Below are positions 42,707 through 52,275 of a stretch of 64,000 bases of DNA, in pieces; the stretch's first letter is position 1; every line of letters starts with the position of its first letter. Source of the DNA: Nitrosomonas sp. (lineage in GTDB: Bacteria > Pseudomonadota > Gammaproteobacteria > Burkholderiales > Nitrosomonadaceae); NCBI GenBank assembly GCA_021604405.1, contig BQJA01000006.1:1-64000 (forward strand), read 5' to 3'. Below the pieces are notes generated by a model. It had not been told where the DNA came from. It worked only from the letters and a program-made list of their open reading frames with translations, and ran no database searches. Both the position numbers and the translations under genes were made by a program.

Positions 42707-43657
42707 GTGGTAAATATTAAAAGGACGCGCGATATTTTGCTGAGAAGAACACGCCTAGAAATTGATAATATTGTTGCTGAGTTGCGCGCGCTGCGTGTTG
42801 CTTCGCTGGAAAATCGGCAGCGGCACGACAGGCCGCCTAGACTTCCTTCGCGTAAAATACTAATGGGCGTCGCAGAGGGGTTGAGTGCCGCCTTGTTTCC
42901 GAATCGTCTAGGTTCGTCAGATTTAGCCGATGAAGGTATCGATCATTATGTTGGATACACGCTGAATGGGATGTTGCGTGAGTTAATGGTGCAAATTCAA
43001 CACGAACTGCATTATAACTCCGGTTTGGAAATGCTTAGCACTGAAGATCGTGAGCGGTCAGTCGCCATTACCCAGGCATTTGCTAAGCGATTACCCAAAG
43101 TCCGGTCTCTGCTGGATACAGATATTATTGCGGCTTATGAGGGTGATCCGGCGGCACGCAATGTCGATGAAGTATTGGTCTGCTATCCAGGGATCGCAGC
43201 GATTACCCATTACCGGCTTGCTCATGAATTACATCAACTGGGCGTACCATTGATTGCGCGAATGATATCCGAGATTGCGCACTCAATTACCGGTATCGAG
43301 ATTCATCCCGGCGCACAGATCGGCGGTAGTTTTTTCATTGATCATGGGACGGGCGTCGTTATAGGCGAGACTGCGATTATTGGCCAGAATGTGCGGCTGT
43401 ACCAAGCAGTAACGTTGGGTGCCAAGCGTTTTCCGGTTGATGACAATGGTACGCTGGTGAAAGGTAATTTACGGCATCCAATTGTTGAAGATGATGTGGT
43501 TATCTATGCGGGCGCGACGATACTTGGGCGTATTACTATTGGACGCGGATCAACGATTGGCGGTAATGTCTGGTTGACACGCAGTGTGCCGCCAGGCAGC
43601 AATATTTCACAAGCCCAGATGCGCCAGGAGGCTTTCGAGAGTGGAACAGGGGTTTAA
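42707..43657 (+). CDS. Serine O-acetyltransferase (long EpsC/CysE type)
   Basis: The 316-aa enzyme acetylates L-serine for cysteine synthesis. It has an N-terminal helical region (about 1-190) and a C-terminal left-handed beta-helix of hexapeptide repeats: ITGIEIHPGAQIGGSFFIDHGTGVVIGETAIIGQNVRLYQAVTLGA, IVEDDVVIYAGATILGRITIGRGSTIGGNVWL. The catalytic histidine lies in IDHGTGV. It is longer than classic CysE and matches the larger SAT/EpsC form. The GTG start at 42707 has AAAGGA upstream. Its partner cysM lies 13 kb away. Confidence 0.85.
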   Translation: MVNIKRTRDILLRRTRLEIDNIVAELRALRVASLENRQRHDRPPRLPSRKILMGVAEGLSAALFPNRLGSSDLADEGIDHYVGYTLNGMLRELMVQIQHELHYNSGLEMLSTEDRERSVAITQAFAKRLPKVRSLLDTDIIAAYEGDPAARNVDEVLVCYPGIAAITHYRLAHELHQLGVPLIARMISEIAHSITGIEIHPGAQIGGSFFIDHGTGVVIGETAIIGQNVRLYQAVTLGAKRFPVDDNGTLVKGNLRHPIVEDDVVIYAGATILGRITIGRGSTIGGNVWLTRSVPPGSNISQAQMRQEAFESGTGV

Positions 43658-43926
43658 TAAAACATCGTCAGCGGGCTGAAATGATGTCGATAAAAACTAT
43701 CCTTACCCGCGACGGTAGCGAAAATTGCTTTGGGTGCGGAATCAGAAGCAAGAGAGCAGGATTGGCCGAATGTTGTCGCTTTTATTATTGGCATATTTGT
43801 AGCGGCTCAACCTGATTCAGTTTGGCAGTGTTGAAGTGCCAATCGCCAAAGCGCGCATGGCAGCTTTTGTTCAGCGATCAACCAATGCCACGGTTCCTGC
43901 GCGCCTTGAAAAGACTGGGCTTGTAA

Positions 43927-45141
43927 CTAAACAGCATGACAGGTTGCGTTGAGGCCCATTTTATTCAAAGATTCCTGAATCTCTGTTTGGTAGATAGGGT
44001 TCATCACGAGCACAATGTCCGGCTGATATGTCTTTAGAAATTCAGGGCTGACAATTTCTTGCCCCGAGCCCGCGACAAATTTTCCTTGTTTATGAGGATT
44101 GATGTCTACAATATATTCGACTTGCCCTGATGACTTCATCACGTTTAGAAACGTTACCCCTTTGGAACCAGCACCCCAAAGCACCACTTTTTTGTTAGTT
44201 TGAGCATGCTGATTCAGTTGCTTTTTCCAGTAGCTGACTTTTTCTTGGTAATTGGTGGCGAATTTGGCGGCGGCAGTTGCTAACCCGGTATTTTTGGGCA
44301 GGTTAAAGCGTGCCGGTTCAAAATCTTGGGTTGTGGGGTTGAGTTTTGCCTCAATGCCGAGAAATTGGCCGTCAAATGCGCTCTCTTGCCCCAGTTCAGT
44401 GTATCCATTCTTGGAGAATGCATAGGAAAGTGAGTTGCTGGTAAAATATGAGCAATGCTCATAAATTAAATCCCAGATCCCCATATCTTTAAGTGTAAAA
44501 GCACCGTCAGGCACTTCAAAAAATACAATTGATTCAAGGCGGTCTCCAATGGCTTTCTTAACCGTATTAAGTAATGCGGCTGGGTATTGTATGTGTTCTA
44601 ACACATGACGGCAGCAAATGAGATCAGCGCCATAGCTTGAGTATTTGTCAGAGTAAAAATCTTTAATAACCGAAAAATTTTTCTGTGACTGGCCGTCCCG
44701 GTTGTCTTCAAAACTAGGGTCAAAACCAACGCCGGTATTGTTACCTAGCTTACACAAGGCTTTTAGAAAGTCGCCTTTGCCGCAGCCAATTTCAATTATG
44801 TCTTTGCCATGTAATGAAAACTTGTCGATTAAGCCTTGAGCTAGACTGTCTGCATAGTCTTGAAACCGGGGTGAATAGTGCAGGGAATTCTCGTAATCGG
44901 GATCATAATCCATTCTATCGGGATCAAAATCCTGATTGAAAACATGTCCGCAATGATTGCAAAATACTAAATTCATGGTGCCGGTGGAAGCAGCGACTGC
45001 GTCCTCCTTCGCGTTCCACAATCGATTGCAATGTATCGGGATATTATTGATTTTTATCAGGGGTGTGCAGTTTTGTGTATCGCATACCACGCACCGTGTG
45101 TCTGATCCAGAATTAGCAGCATTTACTTGGGTATTATTCAT
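43927..45141 (-). CDS. Zinc-domain C-methyltransferase-like protein, paralogue A
   Basis: The 404-aa protein belongs to the SAM-dependent sugar C-methyltransferase superfamily (TylCIII/CloU/TcaB9-like). It has three parts. An N-terminal zinc domain shows C-x-x-C pairs (CVVCDTQNC, FCNHCGHVF). A Rossmann SAM domain contains IIEIGCGKGDFLKAL and LICCRHVLEHIQYP. A C-terminal domain contains VVLWGAGSKGVTFLN and YIVDINPHKQGKFVAGSG. The segment LIYEHCSYFTSNSL matches the E-H pair used as catalytic acid/base residues in characterised sugar C-methyltransferases. It is the last gene of the operon, 5 bases after paralogue B, and probably methylates a nucleotide-linked sugar. Confidence 0.75.
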   Translation of the reverse strand: MNNTQVNAANSGSDTRCVVCDTQNCTPLIKINNIPIHCNRLWNAKEDAVAASTGTMNLVFCNHCGHVFNQDFDPDRMDYDPDYENSLHYSPRFQDYADSLAQGLIDKFSLHGKDIIEIGCGKGDFLKALCKLGNNTGVGFDPSFEDNRDGQSQKNFSVIKDFYSDKYSSYGADLICCRHVLEHIQYPAALLNTVKKAIGDRLESIVFFEVPDGAFTLKDMGIWDLIYEHCSYFTSNSLSYAFSKNGYTELGQESAFDGQFLGIEAKLNPTTQDFEPARFNLPKNTGLATAAAKFATNYQEKVSYWKKQLNQHAQTNKKVVLWGAGSKGVTFLNVMKSSGQVEYIVDINPHKQGKFVAGSGQEIVSPEFLKTYQPDIVLVMNPIYQTEIQESLNKMGLNATCHAV

Positions 45142-45146
45142 TTTAA

Positions 45147-46355
45147 CTATCCGGCATGCATTCCCAGTGTTTGGATCTCTGGATTCATCCCCATTGAGTT
45201 TAAATCTCTGACGATTTCATCTTTATAAATGGGATTCATAATCACAACAAGATCGGGTCTGTACTCTTTCAGAAAGCTTGGCGCAACAACCAGCTGACCT
45301 GTGCCGGCCATATAGGTCTTTTGTCGGTGAGGATTGATATCGACGACATATTCAATTTCAGAAAATATTTTCAGCCTTGTTAAGAAAGAAACACCTTTAG
45401 ACCCAGATCCCCAGACCACGATCTTTTTTGGATTAGTGGGTTGCTCTTTTATGAGCTGTTTCCAGGGGGACATGGTTTCATCGTATACTTTCTGAAATCC
45501 TTCGACGAGCTGTGCCGCTTGGATTTTATTTTCGTCGGCCCAAGGAGTTACTGTAACTTCTTTGTTGGTATGTCTTGCTTCGATGATAAGATATTGCTGA
45601 TCATACTCAGATCGTACATCAAGTACTTCAAAGCCGCATTTTTCAAACAAATGCCTTAGCGAATGGGCGCTAAAGTAAGAACAGTGTTCGTAATAAATGT
45701 CTTCAAATAGGCAATTTTTTAGAATAATGTCCGCATTGGGTACTTGGAAATAAATAAGCGTATCTTTTGCGCCTTCCAAAGAACGCTTGATAATATTCAT
45801 GAATTCGTATGGATTTGGAATATGTTCCAAGGTCATCCGACAACAAATCACATCCCCTTTTAAATCGGCGTATTTTTCAGAATAATAATCAGCGATGAAC
45901 GACGTGTTCTCATTTTTTGATTCGCCGTTGTCAGTATAGGCAGGATCGACGCCAATTCCTGAATTACCGCCCATGCGACAAATTTGATTTAAGAATTCAC
46001 CTTTGCCACAGCCAATTTCAATAATTTTTTTGCCATGAACATCATATTTATCGATAAATTTTTGTGTGGTACTCTCCAGCCATTTCCTGAAAGTGCCTGA
46101 ATAATCCTGGGCCTCCTGGCAATCTTCGGAATAGCCCATGAGCTTTTGCTCAAAAGCCCGGTTGGAAATGAAGCCACAGGAAGGGCAAAACTTAAGCGAA
46201 ATTCTTCCTGTTGGAAAGTCAAGGGCATCTTTCTTGGTGTATATATTCATGACACTATGCACCGGAACCTTTTCCATGGAATGAAAAAGTTCCATGCCAT
46301 CACATAAACAGTTCGGGCATCTGTCCGCTTCCAATTTGTCTAGCATTGCATTCAC
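45147..46355 (-). CDS. Zinc-domain C-methyltransferase-like protein, paralogue B
   Basis: The 402-aa protein has the same three-part design and is closely related to paralogue A. It has zinc pairs CPNCLCDGM and FCPSCGFISN, SAM motifs IIEIGCGKGEFLNQI and VICCRMTLEHIPNPYEFM, the Y-E-H segment YYEHCSYFSAHSL, and C-terminal VVWGSGSKGVSFLTRL with YVVDINPHRQKTYMAGTG. The two genes look like an old tandem duplication. The frame starts at a GTG (46355); an ATG three codons later is an alternative. It lies 14 bases after paralogue C and 5 before A. Confidence 0.75.
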   Translation of the reverse strand: MNAMLDKLEADRCPNCLCDGMELFHSMEKVPVHSVMNIYTKKDALDFPTGRISLKFCPSCGFISNRAFEQKLMGYSEDCQEAQDYSGTFRKWLESTTQKFIDKYDVHGKKIIEIGCGKGEFLNQICRMGGNSGIGVDPAYTDNGESKNENTSFIADYYSEKYADLKGDVICCRMTLEHIPNPYEFMNIIKRSLEGAKDTLIYFQVPNADIILKNCLFEDIYYEHCSYFSAHSLRHLFEKCGFEVLDVRSEYDQQYLIIEARHTNKEVTVTPWADENKIQAAQLVEGFQKVYDETMSPWKQLIKEQPTNPKKIVVWGSGSKGVSFLTRLKIFSEIEYVVDINPHRQKTYMAGTGQLVVAPSFLKEYRPDLVVIMNPIYKDEIVRDLNSMGMNPEIQTLGMHAG

Positions 46356-46369
46356 GATAAGATTCTCAT

Positions 46370-47602
46370 TTATTTAACCACAGGTTCCGGTACAGGGATG
46401 ATGAATTTTCCCCCTTTTTCAGCGTATTCTTTTTGTTGCTCCATAATTTCTTCAGCAAAATTCCAGGCCAAAATTAAAACATAGTCTGGCATTTCTTCAA
46501 TCAGTTTTTCCGGAGGTAAAATCGGCTGGTGCATGCCTGGCATGTATTTGCCCTGTTTGTGCGGGTTTTTGTCAACGACGAAAGCGACGGTGTCAGTGCC
46601 TATGCCAAAGTAATTTAGCAACGTACTTCCTTTGGCCGCAGCGCCATAGGCTGCGATAGACTTGCCTTGGTCTTGCAGGTCTTTTAATACTCTGTTTAGG
46701 GATACTTTGAGGTTTTCAACTTTATTGGCAAAATTTTGGTAGTACTCAAATTTGTCAATTTTTAAGTCTTTCTCCATTTGCAGCATTTCTTTAACCTTGG
46801 CGCTTACATTTTCAGTTTTTTCTATGTATAGCCTTAAAGAGCCACCGTGGATACTGATTTCCCTGATGTCATTTAGGTATAATGAATGAGATCTGAAAAG
46901 GTTGTTCAGTGCAGTGACTGATAAGTAAAGTAAATGCTCGTGGTAAATGGTGTCAAATTCGCAATGATCGATAAGCTCTTTGATGTAGGGGACCTCGATC
47001 ACTGCCTGGCCAGAATCCTTTAAGAGAATGCCAATGCCCTCAACAAATCCATTGGTGTCAGGAACATGCGCTAGTACATTATTGCCATGAATGATATCAG
47101 CCTGTCGACCTTCTTCTTTTAGCTTAATGGCCAGCTCTTTGGTGAAAAATGTTTTTAAGGTTGGTACGCCGACTTTTTCTGCGGCCTTGGCGGGGCCTTC
47201 TGCAGGATCAATGCCCAGTACGGGAATCCCTTTTTCCACATAATTTTTTAATAAGTACCCATCGTTACTTGCGAGCTCAACCACCAAACTACTGGCGTTT
47301 AGATTTCTCTTTTCTATGAGTTCGAGGGCATTTTTTCTTGAGTGCTCAAGCCCAAAAGCCATAAAAGAAGAAAAATAGGGGTAATCTTCACAGAATAATT
47401 TTTCCGGAGGGACAGTCTCAAGGATTTGAGAAAGCCCGCAGTTTTCACAGAAAGTTACTTCTAAAGGAAAATAAGGTTCGTCTTCTTCATTGAGCTGTTT
47501 TTCGGTTAGGATTCTATCGGAGAGTGGTGTTTTCCCGAGGTTTAAAAAAGTCTTGAGGTTGGAACTTCCACAGGCTCTGCAGGCAGTAATTCTGTTTTTC
47601 AA
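46370..47602 (-). CDS. Sugar C-methyltransferase (TylCIII/CloU-type), TTG start, paralogue C
   Basis: The 410-aa protein is the most canonical family member in the operon. It has zinc pairs [16 protein letters not shown] and [10 protein letters not shown], the SAM loop [19 protein letters not shown], the catalytic-type [16 protein letters not shown], the [11 protein letters not shown] strand and the C-terminal [20 protein letters not shown] with [21 protein letters not shown]. These match 3-C-methyltransferases that act on keto-deoxy-sugar nucleotides. The start is TTG (47600-47602) with AAGGAG 6 bases upstream, a strong site. It lies 10 bases after the epimerase gene. Confidence 0.82.
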   Translation of the reverse strand: MKNRITACRACGSSNLKTFLNLGKTPLSDRILTEKQLNEEDEPYFPLEVTFCENCGLSQILETVPPEKLFCEDYPYFSSFMAFGLEHSRKNALELIEKRNLNASSLVVELASNDGYLLKNYVEKGIPVLGIDPAEGPAKAAEKVGVPTLKTFFTKELAIKLKEEGRQADIIHGNNVLAHVPDTNGFVEGIGILLKDSGQAVIEVPYIKELIDHCEFDTIYHEHLLYLSVTALNNLFRSHSLYLNDIREISIHGGSLRLYIEKTENVSAKVKEMLQMEKDLKIDKFEYYQNFANKVENLKVSLNRVLKDLQDQGKSIAAYGAAAKGSTLLNYFGIGTDTVAFVVDKNPHKQGKYMPGMHQPILPPEKLIEEMPDYVLILAWNFAEEIMEQQKEYAEKGGKFIIPVPEPVVK

Positions 47603-47612
47603 TTTAAACTCC

Positions 47613-48653
47613 TTATGCTTCTACCGGGTCTTTGATCCAACGGAAATCTTGACCCAGTTTATTTTCTGCAATCAGATCTTTTATATGCGCGATTCGCTTG
47701 TACTTTGGACCTTCAAAATCGTCCAGTGTAATATTTGACTGTTTGTATGCCTCGAAAAGTTGCTCGATTCCCCGGCGGGCAGTCCATTGGGGTTTATAGC
47801 CATGCAGACTTCTGGCAATCTTATCGCAATTAACCCGGTAGCAACGCTTATCGGGACCAGCTGAAGGGGCAAAGCTTACTTCGCAGCCGGGAACAATATC
47901 TTTCACAATTTCTGCAATTTCTTTGATCGTGTAATTCTCGGTGGTGGTTCCTACGTTGTAAGAGTTGTTGTGAATTTCCTCGAGCGGCGCATGGAGTACA
48001 GCAATATATGCACGAGAAATATCTTCGACGTGCACAATAGGCCTCCAAGGTGTGCCATCACTTTTAAGATATACTTGTCCGGTGGTGAATGCCCAAGCTG
48101 TTAAGTTGTTGGCGACTAAATCAAACCGGATTCTTGGAGATAATCCGTAGGCGGTAGAAGCTCTTAAGTAGGTTGGGTGAAATTTGTCATCAGCCAGATC
48201 GGTCAGGGCTTTTTCTACGGCAACCTTGGAAAAGCCATAAGGTGTGACTGGATTAAAGACCGAGTTTTCATCAAGAAAATTAGAACCGGAAGCACCGTAA
48301 TTACTACAGGAAGAGGCAAATAAAAACCGCTCGACTCCGACTCTTTTTGCAAGCTTGGCGATATGAATAGAACCTTTTTCATTTATATCGACAGTCAAAT
48401 TGGCGTTAAAATCACCCAGCGGGTCGTTAGATAGCCCGGCAAGATGGATGATGGCATTTACGCCTTCGAGATCTTCTATATCAATGTCTCGAACGTCCTT
48501 AAGAATAGTGGTTATTTCAGGGACTTTTCCGGTGAAAGTGCATTTTTCATATAAGTCCGTGTCGAGCCCGATAACTTCGTGCCCTTCTTTCTGCAACATA
48601 GGAACCAGTACGCACCCAATGTAACCTCTAGATCCAGTAACCAATACTTTCAT
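47613..48653 (-). CDS. NAD-dependent sugar-nucleotide epimerase/dehydratase (SDR)
   Basis: The 346-aa extended SDR protein has the Rossmann motif [18 protein letters not shown] (GxxGxxG), [26 protein letters not shown], and the catalytic YxxxK in [30 protein letters not shown] is typical of sugar-nucleotide enzymes. It probably epimerises, dehydrates or reduces the sugar made from the cytidylyltransferase product. It is not a clear CDP-glucose 4,6-dehydratase (RfbG). The start abuts the rfbF stop and uses GGAGG inside rfbF, so the two are coupled. Confidence 0.8.
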   Translation of the reverse strand: MKVLVTGSRGYIGCVLVPMLQKEGHEVIGLDTDLYEKCTFTGKVPEITTILKDVRDIDIEDLEGVNAIIHLAGLSNDPLGDFNANLTVDINEKGSIHIAKLAKRVGVERFLFASSCSNYGASGSNFLDENSVFNPVTPYGFSKVAVEKALTDLADDKFHPTYLRASTAYGLSPRIRFDLVANNLTAWAFTTGQVYLKSDGTPWRPIVHVEDISRAYIAVLHAPLEEIHNNSYNVGTTTENYTIKEIAEIVKDIVPGCEVSFAPSAGPDKRCYRVNCDKIARSLHGYKPQWTARRGIEQLFEAYKQSNITLDDFEGPKYKRIAHIKDLIAENKLGQDFRWIKDPVEA

Positions 48654-49430
48654 TTAGTCCTCCCATGTTTTCCAGGGAGCAGTCCCTGATTGCCAATAAT
48701 TTTCTAAAATGTGTTTTTCTCTAAGCGTATCCATGCATTGCCAGAAAGAGGTGTGGCGATAGGCCATTAGCTGCCCGTCTCTGGCCAGTCCTTCTAAAGG
48801 TTCTTTTTCAAATTGGGTATGGTCCCCTTCGATGTAGTCAAACACCTCGGGTTCTAAGATAAAAAAGGCGCCATTGATCCAGCCTTCGCCTGTTTGCGGC
48901 TTCTCGGAAAATTCCATCACCCGATCGCCATCAAATTCCAGATGCCCGTACCGGGCAGGCGGACGAACTGTTGTAAGGGTCGCTAGTTTACCATGAGATT
49001 TATGGAATTTAAGTAGTTCGTCGAGGTTGACATCGGATACACCGTCGCCCCAGGTAAGCATAAAAGTTTCGTTGCCCATGAATGGCTGAAACCTTTTAAT
49101 GCGGCCGCCTGTGTTGGTTTTCAGTCCGGTCTCGATCAAATGGACATTCCAGTCTTCTTTATGCGGGTGGTTGGACCGTTGAACCTGACCAGAAGTCATG
49201 TCTACAGAGATGTTGCCTTGTAAGCCACTATAATCAATAAAATATTTTTTAATCATTTCGCCTTTGTATCCGAGCGCGATAAAAAAATCTTTGTGACCAT
49301 AGTGAGAATATGACTTCATGATATGCCATAAAATAGGTTTGCTTCCGATTTCAACCAGAGGCTTCGGCTTGATTTCAGTTTCTTCGGCTAGGCGGGTACC
49401 ATATCCACCCGCCAATATTCCAACTTTCAT
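48654..49430 (-). CDS. rfbF: Glucose-1-phosphate cytidylyltransferase
   Basis: The 258-aa enzyme makes CDP-glucose from glucose 1-phosphate and CTP, the entry to CDP-deoxy sugars. It shows the nucleotidyltransferase loop MKVGILAGGYGTRLAEETEIKPKPLVEIG, the RfbF-type HIMKSYSHYGHKDFFIALGYKG, ETFMLTWGDGVSDVNL, GWINGAFFILEPEVFDYI and WQCMDTLREKHILE. These match RfbF rather than UTP- or TTP-using relatives. It is the first gene of the five-gene operon, with AGGAAA upstream. A 660-base gap precedes it and should hold the promoter. Confidence 0.88.
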   Translation of the reverse strand: MKVGILAGGYGTRLAEETEIKPKPLVEIGSKPILWHIMKSYSHYGHKDFFIALGYKGEMIKKYFIDYSGLQGNISVDMTSGQVQRSNHPHKEDWNVHLIETGLKTNTGGRIKRFQPFMGNETFMLTWGDGVSDVNLDELLKFHKSHGKLATLTTVRPPARYGHLEFDGDRVMEFSEKPQTGEGWINGAFFILEPEVFDYIEGDHTQFEKEPLEGLARDGQLMAYRHTSFWQCMDTLREKHILENYWQSGTAPWKTWED

Positions 49431-50092
49431 GTTGATCTTTTCCTGTTTAGCTAAGATTGAGATTATAAAGTGAATTTGTGGTTCATATACTTGTAATTAC
49501 AGAATAATATAGTGTTTAGTAACGGTTGGTCTGCGGGAAACTTGAGTGATAAGTTAATTGTTTCGGCTGTGCTTAGCGATCATTTTTTAATGTCTTTTCC
49601 CAAAATAGCCGAACACTAATTCAATATAATGAAATAGTGCCTTTCATTATCCGGAGCCAAAGAAGTGTTATTGAATTCATGGTTCAGTATTCTCTGGCTG
49701 CATCAATATATACAGAGGTTTTTTCAACATATGCATTGATGGGCGTCCTTGTTTAAGTGAAGCGGTTAATGAAAATCCGCTAGCTAAAGATGTGACGAGA
49801 ACTTGCGCCAATACATTTTTAGCGGAGAATATTAAATATCTGTCACTATAATAACGAGAGGGCTTGGCTAAATTAACCTGATCAAGCCAATACTAAATTT
49901 ACCATAAAATGCAAGAAAATAATGAAGCAGTGTATTTCAAGTTTGTGGTGGTAATTATAGAGAAAAATCAAAATAAAACAGTAGTAATCCTGCTATAAGT
50001 TTTTTATTTTTTTGTTAGGTGTAAACGCACGAATATAAATATTTCCATGCTGGCAACCAATTGACGTGAATGATCGAGTCCTGTGAGCAGTC
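49431..50092. other. AT-rich gap upstream of the CDP-sugar operon
   Basis: 660 bases of strongly AT-rich DNA between the operon and mltA. There is no credible gene. The operon promoter should lie near 49440-49560, but no clear -35/-10 pair was defined. Confidence 0.5.
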
Positions 50093-51292
50093 TTATTGGA
50101 CAGACGGTGTGAACGCATTCGGCATGAGTACCCACATTTTTCCTGTCTGTTTCATTTTTCCTGCCTGATTTTCAGCTTCTGACCCAAATCCCCAGAAGAA
50201 ATCTGCGCGTACATTCCCTTTGATTGCATTGCCGGTGTCTTGAGCCACCATTAAACGTTGTAATGGCTTTTGTGTATTAGGCCAGGTTGTGGCAAGGAAA
50301 ACGGGCGCACCCTGAGGTATGGCACGTGGATCAATGGCGAGACTTCTGCCCGCCGTAAGTGGAACGCCCAATGCGCCCAATGGACCGGAAAGGCCTTCAG
50401 GCAGCTCGCGAAAGAAGATGAATCGAGAATTTTGCTGTAGCAGATTGTCAAGTTTCTCCGGATTTTGTTGGCCCCAATGTTTGATGCCCTGCATCGAAGC
50501 TTTTTCCAGTGGAAGTTCACCCTGTTGCACTAAAAGTTTTCCAATAGAACGATAGGGGTGGCCATTATGTTCGGCATAGCCAATATTCAAGATTTTACCG
50601 TTCTCAAGTGCTATTCGGCCTGACCCCTGGATTTGCAGAAAAAAAAGTTCTACTTTGTCATCAACCCATAAAAATTCATAACCGTCTAACAAATCAGGAT
50701 TATTCATTATTTCAGCGCGCGTGTAAAAAGGAATTACGTTACCCCCATTTAGGCGTCCGCGAAGATTCAAATCCTTGATTTCTGGGTACACGGTGCCTAA
50801 ATCGATAACCAGCAGTTCGTCTGGTGCTTTATAAAGAGGAAAGCGATACTGGTCGGAAGGCTTTCGGCTGCCTTGCAGTAAGGGCTCGTAGTAGCCGGTA
50901 ATTAACCCGTCGGCACTGTTATCAGCATTTAATATCTGATATGGAACAAAATTTTTCTCAAAAAAATCTATTAATGTGGCATTATCGGGCTGTATTAATG
51001 AAACAGCAGTCGTACAATTTTTTTTCCATATCGGTTGCTTATTTAAAACAGTGCAACTTTGTAGAAATGCTTCCCATGCTGGAAAAATATCGTCATTTGG
51101 CCAGTCAGCCAGTTCAGACCAATCAGCTGCTTTAAGGTGGGGCATGGCTGGTGTCGGTTGTGGCAGTGTCGCTGTCGGCTCTATGGATTTTTCCGAGGAC
51201 TCTGTTGTAACAGGCAGAGTCCGGGTTTCCGGGGAGCAAGCATTCAGCAACAGTGTCAATACAAGCGCAAGAAGACTGAATTGTTTTTTCAT
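50093..51292 (-). CDS. mltA: Membrane-bound lytic murein transglycosylase A
   Basis: The 399-aa lipoprotein cleaves peptidoglycan glycan strands with anhydromuropeptide release. It has a signal peptide and lipobox (LLNACSPETRTL), the MltA specificity domain (NSADGLITGYYEPLLQGSRK, FLQIQGSGRIALENGKILNIGYAEHNGHPYRSIG), and the C-terminal 3D domain (SLAIDPRAIPQGAPVFLAT, AQDTGNAIKGNVRADFFWGFG) with catalytic aspartate-rich motifs. Length matches MltA. It is monocistronic and convergent with a 36-aa gene. Confidence 0.9.
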   Translation of the reverse strand: MKKQFSLLALVLTLLLNACSPETRTLPVTTESSEKSIEPTATLPQPTPAMPHLKAADWSELADWPNDDIFPAWEAFLQSCTVLNKQPIWKKNCTTAVSLIQPDNATLIDFFEKNFVPYQILNADNSADGLITGYYEPLLQGSRKPSDQYRFPLYKAPDELLVIDLGTVYPEIKDLNLRGRLNGGNVIPFYTRAEIMNNPDLLDGYEFLWVDDKVELFFLQIQGSGRIALENGKILNIGYAEHNGHPYRSIGKLLVQQGELPLEKASMQGIKHWGQQNPEKLDNLLQQNSRFIFFRELPEGLSGPLGALGVPLTAGRSLAIDPRAIPQGAPVFLATTWPNTQKPLQRLMVAQDTGNAIKGNVRADFFWGFGSEAENQAGKMKQTGKMWVLMPNAFTPSVQ

Positions 51293-51351
51293 TTAATTTC
51301 TGGCTAGAAGTTGTATTATGAAAATTTGATAACTAATTATTAAACAAAATT

Positions 51352-51462
51352 ATGTGGGTAATAGCAATAGAAGCAATCTTGGCGCTGGGTTTATTCATTT
51401 TTATTATTTGGTGGACCATGTTCTCAGGTAATAAAAAGAAAAGAGATGATGATCGCAAATAG
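51352..51462 (+). CDS. 36-aa single-helix membrane protein (not in ORF track)
   Basis: A short open frame reads MWVIAIEAILALGLFIFIIW, then WTMFSGNKKKRDDDRK. A single transmembrane helix is followed by a basic/acidic charged tail, a layout common in real small membrane proteins and rare in random DNA. It sits on the plus strand in the 184-base gap between mltA and the nif3-like gene (both minus strand). There is no strong ribosome site. Function is unknown; it may be an envelope micro-protein. Confidence 0.55.
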   Translation: MWVIAIEAILALGLFIFIIWWTMFSGNKKKRDDDRK

Positions 51463-51476
51463 CCGGATGCTTATTA

Positions 51477-52223
51477 CTAAACAGGATTATCAATGTCAAT
51501 GAATTGGTGATTGACGCCAAATTTCTGGGCAATATGTTCACCTAATGCTTGTACGCCATAACGTTCTGTTGCATGGTGTCCTGCTGCAATAAATGCGGCG
51601 CCTGATTCACGTGCTGCATGGACTGTCTGCTCTGAAATTTCACCAGTGATAAATGCGTCAACGCCACGATGAATCGCTTCATCAAAGTAGCTCTGCGCGG
51701 CGCCAGTGCACCATGCGACATGACGGATTGGTTTGTCTGTCTCGCCGATAATCAAAGGATCGCGCGATAGCTTCTTGGATATCTTAGCGCCCAGGTCTCC
51801 TAGAGTAATGGGGCGCATTAATTTACCCTGAACGACGATATTCTGTTCACCGAAGCGGTTTGTTTCAATAAAACCAAGTTTACGGCCTAGTTGTGTGTTG
51901 TTACCCAGTTCCTGATGAGTATCTAGGGGTAAATGGTAGGCGAACAAATTCATGTCGTGCGCGATTAATAGTGCGATACGGTGGCGTTTTATACCAGTGA
52001 TTCGTTCATTTTCTCCGCGCCAGAAGTAACCGTGATGGACGAGCACGGCATCTGCCTTTGCGGCTGCGGCAGCATGCAGAAGATCGAGGGAGGCGGTAAC
52101 GCCACTGATTACGGTATGAATTTCGTTGCGCCCTTCCACTTGCAGTCCATTTGGGCAATAATCGCGAAAACGGGAAATGTCCAGCAGCTGGTTTAGATAA
52201 TTTTCGAGCTCATTTCGATACAT
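51477..52223 (-). CDS. Nif3/YbgI-like dinuclear metal-centre protein
   Basis: The 248-aa protein matches the Nif3-like family (YbgI), toroidal hexamers with a dinuclear metal site and no firmly established function. It has DYCPNGLQVEGRNEI, the metal motif DAVLVHHGYFWRG, FAYHLPLDTHQELGNNTQLGRKLG and the C-terminal DAFITGEISEQTVHAARESGAAFIAAGHHATERYGV. The start at 52223 has GAGAATACCC upstream; the track start adds 41 residues of non-family sequence. It is divergent from degS, 52 bases apart. Confidence 0.85.
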   Translation of the reverse strand: MYRNELENYLNQLLDISRFRDYCPNGLQVEGRNEIHTVISGVTASLDLLHAAAAAKADAVLVHHGYFWRGENERITGIKRHRIALLIAHDMNLFAYHLPLDTHQELGNNTQLGRKLGFIETNRFGEQNIVVQGKLMRPITLGDLGAKISKKLSRDPLIIGETDKPIRHVAWCTGAAQSYFDEAIHRGVDAFITGEISEQTVHAARESGAAFIAAGHHATERYGVQALGEHIAQKFGVNHQFIDIDNPV

Positions 52224-52275
52224 CGGGTATTCTCTTATTTTTACAATTTTATATTTTGAACAATAAATAAAGAAT

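Noticed and set aside
43658-43926. Short broken coding-like stretch (VEVPIAKARMAAFVQRSTNA)
   Set aside because: Too short and fragmentary to assign to any family.
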